From positions 657,798 through 721,797 of the forward strand of contig JAMXBD010000695.1 of the NCBI GenBank assembly GCA_024138025.1: 64,000 bases of DNA. Direction: 5' to 3'. This DNA is from Combretum micranthum (taxonomy: Eukaryota > Streptophyta > Magnoliopsida > Myrtales > Combretaceae). The notes below the pieces were generated by a model, which worked only from the letters and a program-made list of their open reading frames with translations, made no database searches and was not told the origin of the DNA. The position numbers and the translations under genes are program-made. Shown here in pieces: positions 58,770 to 64,000 of this stretch (its first letter is position 1; every line of letters starts with the position of its first letter).

Positions 58770-59690
58770 ATCCAAGGAATTGGATATTCATACCATTCGA
58801 ACGTATGTGAATACTCAGATGTATTTCCAGAACGAATTACCAGGATTACCCCCACACAGAGAAGTGGAATTCTCAATTGATTTGATACCTGGAACCGAGT
58901 ATCAAAAGCTCCGTATCGAATGGCACCTGTGGAATTGAAAGAATTAAAGGTGCAACTACAAGAATTGTTGGATAAAGGATTTATCAGACCTAGTGTTTCA
59001 CCTTGGGGAGCACCAGTGCTGTTTGTGAAGAAGAAAGATGGATCAATGAGACTCTGTATTGATTATAGGGAATTAAACAGAGTAACTATCAAGAACAAAT
59101 ATCCTTTACCCAGATTGATGATCTTTTTGATCAATTGAGAGGAGCAAAGGTATTTTCCCGAATTGATTTAAAGTCAGGATATCATCAAATCCGAATCAAA
59201 GCAGAAGATGTACCAAAGACTGCATTCCGAACTAGGTATGGTCATTATGAATTTTTGGTCATGCCATTTGGTTAACCAATGCACCTGCAGTTTTTATGGA
59301 TCTGATGAATCGTATCTTTAGACCTTTGCTTATCTGTGATTGTTTTCATAGATGATATACTTGTATATTCGTCTAATGAAGAACAACATGATGAGAATTG
59401 AGAAGTGTATTACAGATATTGAGAGACAATAAGTTGTATGCCAAATTGTCTAAGTGTGAATTTTGGCTTAAAGTATATCATTCCTTGGACACATTGTTTC
59501 TGGAGAAGGAATATCAGTTGATCCTGCAAAAGTTAAAGCTATTGTGGAATGGAAAAGACCTGAAACTGTTACTGAAGTTAGGAGTTTCTTGGGATTGGCA
59601 GGATATTATCGGAAATTTGTGAAGGATTTCTCAAAGATTGCACGACCTTTGACTCAATTGACTCGGAAGAATGAGAAATTCGAGTGGAAT
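58770..59690 (+). pseudogene. Element B: reverse transcriptase, several one-base shifts
   Basis: Motifs in order: [76 protein letters not shown], a shift near 59113, [19 protein letters not shown] then a shift near 59275, the catalytic FIDDILVYS at about 59345, and [10 protein letters not shown]. Each break is a missing base or two within otherwise perfect motifs, which could be true decay or consensus errors. Confidence 0.92.
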
Positions 59691-60170
59691 GATCAACGTG
59701 AACAAAGTTTCAAGAGTTGAAGAAAAGGTTAATATCAGCACCAATCTTGGTTTGCCCAATGACAAGGATTTATATACTGTCTATAGTGATGCATCTAGAA
59801 ATGGATTGGGATGTGTGTTAATGCAGAATGGAAAAGTAATAGCATATGCTTCTAGACAATTGAAACCACATGAGATGAATTACCCCACTCATGATCTAGA
59901 ATTAGCTGCTATTGTTTTTGCACTCAAGATTTGGCGTCACTATTTTATGGGCAGAAATGTGAAATATATACGGATCACAAGAGTTTGAAGTATATATTTA
60001 CACAAAAAGAGTTGAATATGAGACAAAGACGATGGTTGGAATTAATTAAAGATTATGATCTTACCATTAATTACCATCCGGGTAAAGTGAATGCTGTGGC
60101 GGATGCATTGAGCGGAAAAGTTATGGAGAAGTGGCTTCAATACTAACGGAACAAAAAGAACTCATAAGAA
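59691..60170 (+). pseudogene. Element B: RNase H domain, frameshifted
   Basis: [40 protein letters not shown], then a shift near 59940, [19 protein letters not shown] and VNAVADALS. The acidic residues are kept. The shift duplicates the codons around the GQKCEIY segment in two frames. Confidence 0.9.
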
Positions 60171-60399
60171 TTTGAGAGATTAAATTTGGAATTCTCAATA
60201 AGGTTTGGAAGCTGAGTTAGGAAATCTAATTTTGGAACCTACTTTGCTTCAAGAATTAAAGAAGCCCAGAAAGAAGATTGAAATTCAAGAGATTAAACAA
60301 GGAATATCCCAGGGAAAGTACAAGGATTTTCATGTGGATGAAGAAGAGTATTAAGAATGAATAAAAGATTTGTGTGCCACATGATGAAAGCTTGAGGAA
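60171..60399 (+). pseudogene. Element B: RNase H-integrase linker, decayed
   Basis: Corresponds to the linker of element C. The frame changes several times (segments reading LEPTLLQELKK and later KRIVRMN-like stretches). No separate domain. Confidence 0.6.
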
Positions 60400-61703
60400 G
60401 GAATTAATGCATGAAGCACATTATTCTGGATATTCTATACACCAGGAGAAACAAAGACATACCAAGAGTTGAAAATATTGGTGGAATGGATGAAAAGGAT
60501 ATTGCAGAATTTGTTGCTAAGTGTGACGTATGTCAAAGGATCAAAGCTGAACATCAAAAACCAGGAGGATTGTTGAAACCATTGCCAATACCGAATGGAA
60601 ATGGGATCAATTTCCATGGACTTTGTGTGCTCATTACCTAAGACAAATGCAGGTCATGATGCTGTTTGGGTTATTGTGGATAGACTCACAAAATCAGCTC
60701 ATTTCTTGCCAATTAACATGACATATCCATTGGAGAAATTGGCACGAATATATTTGAAGGAGATTGTGAGATTACATGGTGTACCTGCTGGTATAGTATC
60801 AGATAGAGATCCACGGTTTGTATCCAGATTTTGGCAAGGATTACAAAAAGCTTTGGGAACCCGGTTGAATTTCAGTACAGCTTATCATCCTCAAACTGAT
60901 GGAAAGAAAGGACTATTCAGACATTGGAGGATATGTTGAGAGCATGTATTATGGAATTCAAAAGAAATTGGGACCAACATTTACCATTAGTAGAATTTGC
61001 ATACAATAACAGCTACCATTCAAGCATAGGATGCCACCTTATGAAGCTTTATATGGTAGGTCGGTCACCATTATTCTGGGATAACTTGGAAAAAGTATTG
61101 GTCGGACCTGAATTGGTTCAGGAAACTATTGAAAAGATTTCAGTGATAAAGCAAAGAATGAAAACAACACAAGATAGACAAAAGAGCTGGGAGGACTTGA
61201 AAAGAAGGGAATTGGAATTTAATGAAGGAGAACATGTATACCTAAAGATAAGTCCAATCAAAAGTCTTCATGGTAGACAAACAAAAGGCAAGTTGAGTCC
61301 TAGATATATTGGACCATTTGAAATATTGGAACGAGTTGGAAATCTGGCATATCGTCTTGCATTGCCACCTAATTTGTCTGGTATACATAATGTTTTCCAT
61401 GTATCGGTTCTAAGGAAGTATGTACCGGATCCCGATAAGATAGTGGAATTAGAACCAATTGATTTGAAGGAAAATTTGACTTATGAAAAGCACCCAGTTA
61501 AGATATTGGACCGGAAAGTGCAAGTTCTCAGGAATAAAGAAATCCACTATGTCAAAGTATTATGGGATCTACAGACAGAAGAGATTACCTGGGAATTAGA
61601 AGAGGAGATCAAGAAAAGCTATCCCATTTGTTTGAAAACTCAGGTACGCACTCAAGCTTTGAGGACAAAGCTTATTTTTGGGGGGGGGGGGGGGGGGGGG
61701 GGG
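60400..61703 (+). pseudogene. Element B: integrase with chromodomain, two or more frameshifts
   Basis: HEAH and SIH motifs of the zinc-binding part, then DIAEFVAKCDVCQRIKAEHQ. Core: [64 protein letters not shown]; directly after TDG several bases are missing, so the catalytic Glu region is damaged. The frame resumes at 60924: WDQHLPLVEFAYNNSYHSS, LSPRYIGPFEILERVGNLAY, LPPNLSGIHNVFHVSVLRKY and a chromodomain at about 61475-61625 (YEKHPVKILDRKV, VKVLWDLQTEEITWELEEEI). It reads into the G24 tract. Confidence 0.92.
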
Positions 61704-61709
61704 AGAGAA
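61680..61709 (+). repeat. Element B polypurine tract expanded to G24
   Basis: Twenty-four consecutive G (61680-61703) followed by AGAGAA, directly before the TGTAAACC start of the 3' LTR. Element C has G6 at this place. Confidence 0.85.
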
Positions 61710-64000
61710 TGTAAACCAGGAATTTTTCACATTAGTACAAGACTTTAATAGATTTCATAAAACTAGATAATAGATTTAGATTTGATCGAAGTCTAATAAT
61801 AGATTAATATTTAGATTTTGGATAAATGAAGAATTTAGGAATCGAATAAAGAAATTCTTTAACCTAGTTATATCAAAAACGAGATTTCGTATCTTGAATA
61901 AATAATTCAAGATATGATCTAAAATTTAAGAAAACCTGATATACAAATAGATTTAAATAGAAATATGAATATAAGAGATTAAATGATTGTTTTGATTCCG
62001 ATAATGATCCGAGATTAGATAATGAGTAGTAATGAGTTTATATTTAACTTAAACCCTAAATTCAAGATTTTAGTTAAAATTAAAAGCTACTATAAGAATT
62101 TATGTTCAGTATAAAACTACAGATATATATATAGTTTGATTTTGTATTAAGTCCAATACTGCATAAATGATTATTACTTATAACAGAAAACGACGATCAA
62201 AATGAACGTTAAGATTTTTAAATACACAACGAAAATATAAACTATCAAATAACTCAAAATCTAAACTCTAACAAATAATCGGATCACGCTACTGTTCTAA
62301 ACGAGTTTTCTTAAGCTATCGGAGCCTGAAACAAAAAATTGACTAACGAGCTTAAGAAATCCAAATCGCGGGAAATAAAATTTTGCGAATAAATAAATAC
62401 GTATTTATATATAACCTAAATTTGTATTATTTGGAAATCTAAGTGTTTTATATACTTCTATAAATATATTTTTGTACAAAAACTTCCAAATATTAACTAA
62501 TTTATATCGTATAAACTCGTTTTAATTATCTCAAAACTTAATTAAATAAATAAACTAATATATTATATATATTTCTATGTTTTGGATGCTGCATTCGGTG
62601 GAAAAATGGAGGAAGAAAGAGGGCCGGATGTTGTTCAATAATTCACCAATATTTCAACAAAGTAATCTAATAACCAATGGAATAATGCCAGCTCAAGACC
62701 ACATTAAATGCAACGAAAACAACAGTAAGAAGATAAAAAATCGAAGGAAAATCGGAAGAGAACAACCGCAGCTTCACTTCTCTTCTTCTTCTATATATAT
62801 AATATGAACAAATGCATTAACGAAGGCACAAAAAAACTCCATAATTCCTTAGCTCTTCCAGAACGAAAATACTCTCAAACAACAACCAAAACTAACAGAA
62901 AAAAGAAAACAAACCGATCTTAACACCCAAGCTCGGATTGAAAGAAAAACAAAGCTAAAAACCCTAAAAAACGAGCTCAAGGTAAGTGATACGATTCAAA
63001 GGATTTTCGTTCAAATATATGGATTGTAATGACTTATAATTATCTTAGGAACTTAATAAACACAATCATGAGCTTCGGATTGCATTGAACAAGCTCCAAC
63101 GAGGTATAATCTAAAACCTTAGCTTTGTTTTCTAAGAATCGAGATCTATATATCTATGTTTTTAACGTGTTCAAACGTGTTTTATGTCCTTATATAGATA
63201 TATAAACTTTAGAAGTAGTTTGAGTATGTTTTTAACGTGTGGAAAATCAAAGAAAAAGAATTGAACCGAGGAGGAAGATGATGAATAGTAAAAACACTGC
63301 CTCAAGGCCGGCAGTGTAAACGTGAACGGTCGGCTTAACGGATAGGCGGGTGGCTTACACTCAACAGAGGCTGCGTAAAATAATTTTTCACGTAAAATTA
63401 AACGTAAGCGGCTTCCTGGAGATTATGCAGACGGCGTAGGGCCCGCGCGTACGTTGGAAAGCCGACAGCTTTCAACACGGTGCACTCGATATGAAATAAC
63501 TTACAAAATCAATTTTACATCGGCACTTGAGAATGAAGGGGGCTTGAGCGGCTTACAGTTAAAATTTTCCAACAAAAGTTTTTTTTTCGAATCCAAATAG
63601 AAATATATATATTTATATATATTTAATAGCCTACTGAATATATATACATGAGGATGCAAGAATTATAGATAGTTAGTTTAATACAAATATTTAGCCTATT
63701 TGGATTAATAACTTTTAAAACTAGAATTAAGAAAAATATTTAGTTTAATTAAAGTTAGTATTAGTCTAATGTTTGTTTTAACAAGATAAAATAGGTAAGA
63801 ATGGAAATTGAAATAAACTAATTTCTTGAGTAATGTGACTTCTAAAAATAACAAAAAATTATGCGAGATAAATAGGAGAAACACGAAACACTAAGTATTA
63901 ATAATTACCAAAATATCGAGTCTAGGACACTAATCACATATAGGAATTTAGTTAATTGTCTTAGAATACTTTATCTTAAATAGGTGACTTGATCATTAGA
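61710..64000 (+). mobile_element. Element B 3' LTR, cut by the window end
   Basis: Starts TGTAAACCAGG and follows the 5' LTR base for base except for frequent one-base gaps, to the segment just after the first leader acceptor (TTAAATAGGTGACTT, near 63980). The leader frame, which is exactly 47 nt in the 5' LTR, is shifted by gaps here. The far end and right target duplication are outside the window. Confidence 0.93.

Larger units (their letters stand above)
51933..64000 (+). mobile_element. Element B: giant-LTR chromovirus, nested in element A
   Basis: 5' LTR, primer site, 5' frame, gag, protease, RT, RNase H, integrase/chromodomain and a 3' LTR from 61710 to the window end. The two LTRs align along their whole shared length with few substitutions and many one-base gaps, mostly as deletions in the 3' copy. 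B belongs to the same clade as A and C but to a diverged LTR subfamily. Confidence 0.95.

Noticed and set aside
62577..62807. 76-codon frame in the 3' LTR of element B as a gene
   Set aside because: It lies upstream of the TATA box; the matching 5' LTR region (near 52830) does not keep the same frame.

Overview
The window looks like a repeat-rich block of a plant nuclear genome. It is AT-rich. The mobile elements are plant Ty3/gypsy elements of the chromovirus branch (Tekay/Del-like by their pol motifs and a C-terminal chromodomain), with initiator-Met-tRNA-type primer sites (TGGTATCAGAGC). I recognise no host gene with confidence. The species cannot be named from the sequence.

Layout: (1) 1-3501, minus: decayed gag-pol of element G, with primer site 3687-3699 and a right LTR from 3706 to about 9272. 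That LTR is split by solo LTR F (4155-7851, duplication ATCAT). (2) About 9273-12134: plus-strand LTR fragment H, probably the LTR into which G inserted. (3) 12135-19443: AT-rich DNA with a C17 run, two unidentified short reading frames around a MITE-like block, AT microsatellites and a decayed minus-strand coding fragment. (4) 19444-about 37740: a minus-strand LTR, E, split by solo LTR D (19878-23373, duplication ATAGG) and by complete element C (23622-36221, minus, duplication ACTTG). (5) About 37740-41932: a probable LTR of another gypsy lineage and unassigned DNA. (6) 41933-51932, plus: element A (5' LTR, primer site, 5' reading frame, gag). Its 5' frame is split by a solo LTR (45600-49149, duplication ATACC), and its gag is interrupted by element B. 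(7) 51933 to the window end, plus: element B, with 5' LTR, primer site, 5' frame, gag, protease, RT, RNase H, integrase/chromodomain, an unusual G24 tract and an incomplete 3' LTR.

The most unusual content is shared by A, B and C and, for the LTR parts, by nearly every giant LTR (about 3.3-3.7 kb when complete). First, between primer site and gag there is an extra reading frame with a gag-capsid-like N-terminal half, a conserved PDFR..IG..Y motif and, in A and B, an acidic tail. It begins in all three directly after a pyrimidine-rich tract ending in AG, exactly 20 codons before the same conserved Thr. Second, the LTRs carry what looks like a split leader: a candidate donor after the TATA box, then an acceptor opening a frame of exactly 47 nt (44 in F) that ends in a DY[YF]-type tail and a stop, then a nearby ATG placed 8 nt before a GTGAGT-like donor, then a micro-exon (42 nt in four copies). 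In B these pieces join in phase with the 5' frame; in A and C a simple join is out of phase. Third, two short inverted repeats of fixed length (about 51 and 25 nt) recur in the LTRs and show paired changes. All splice sites are predictions from sequence comparison; no transcript evidence was available.

Elements B and C have LTR pairs that differ more by one-base indels than by substitutions, and their pol frames are broken mainly by one-base shifts. Some of these breaks could therefore be assembly errors.
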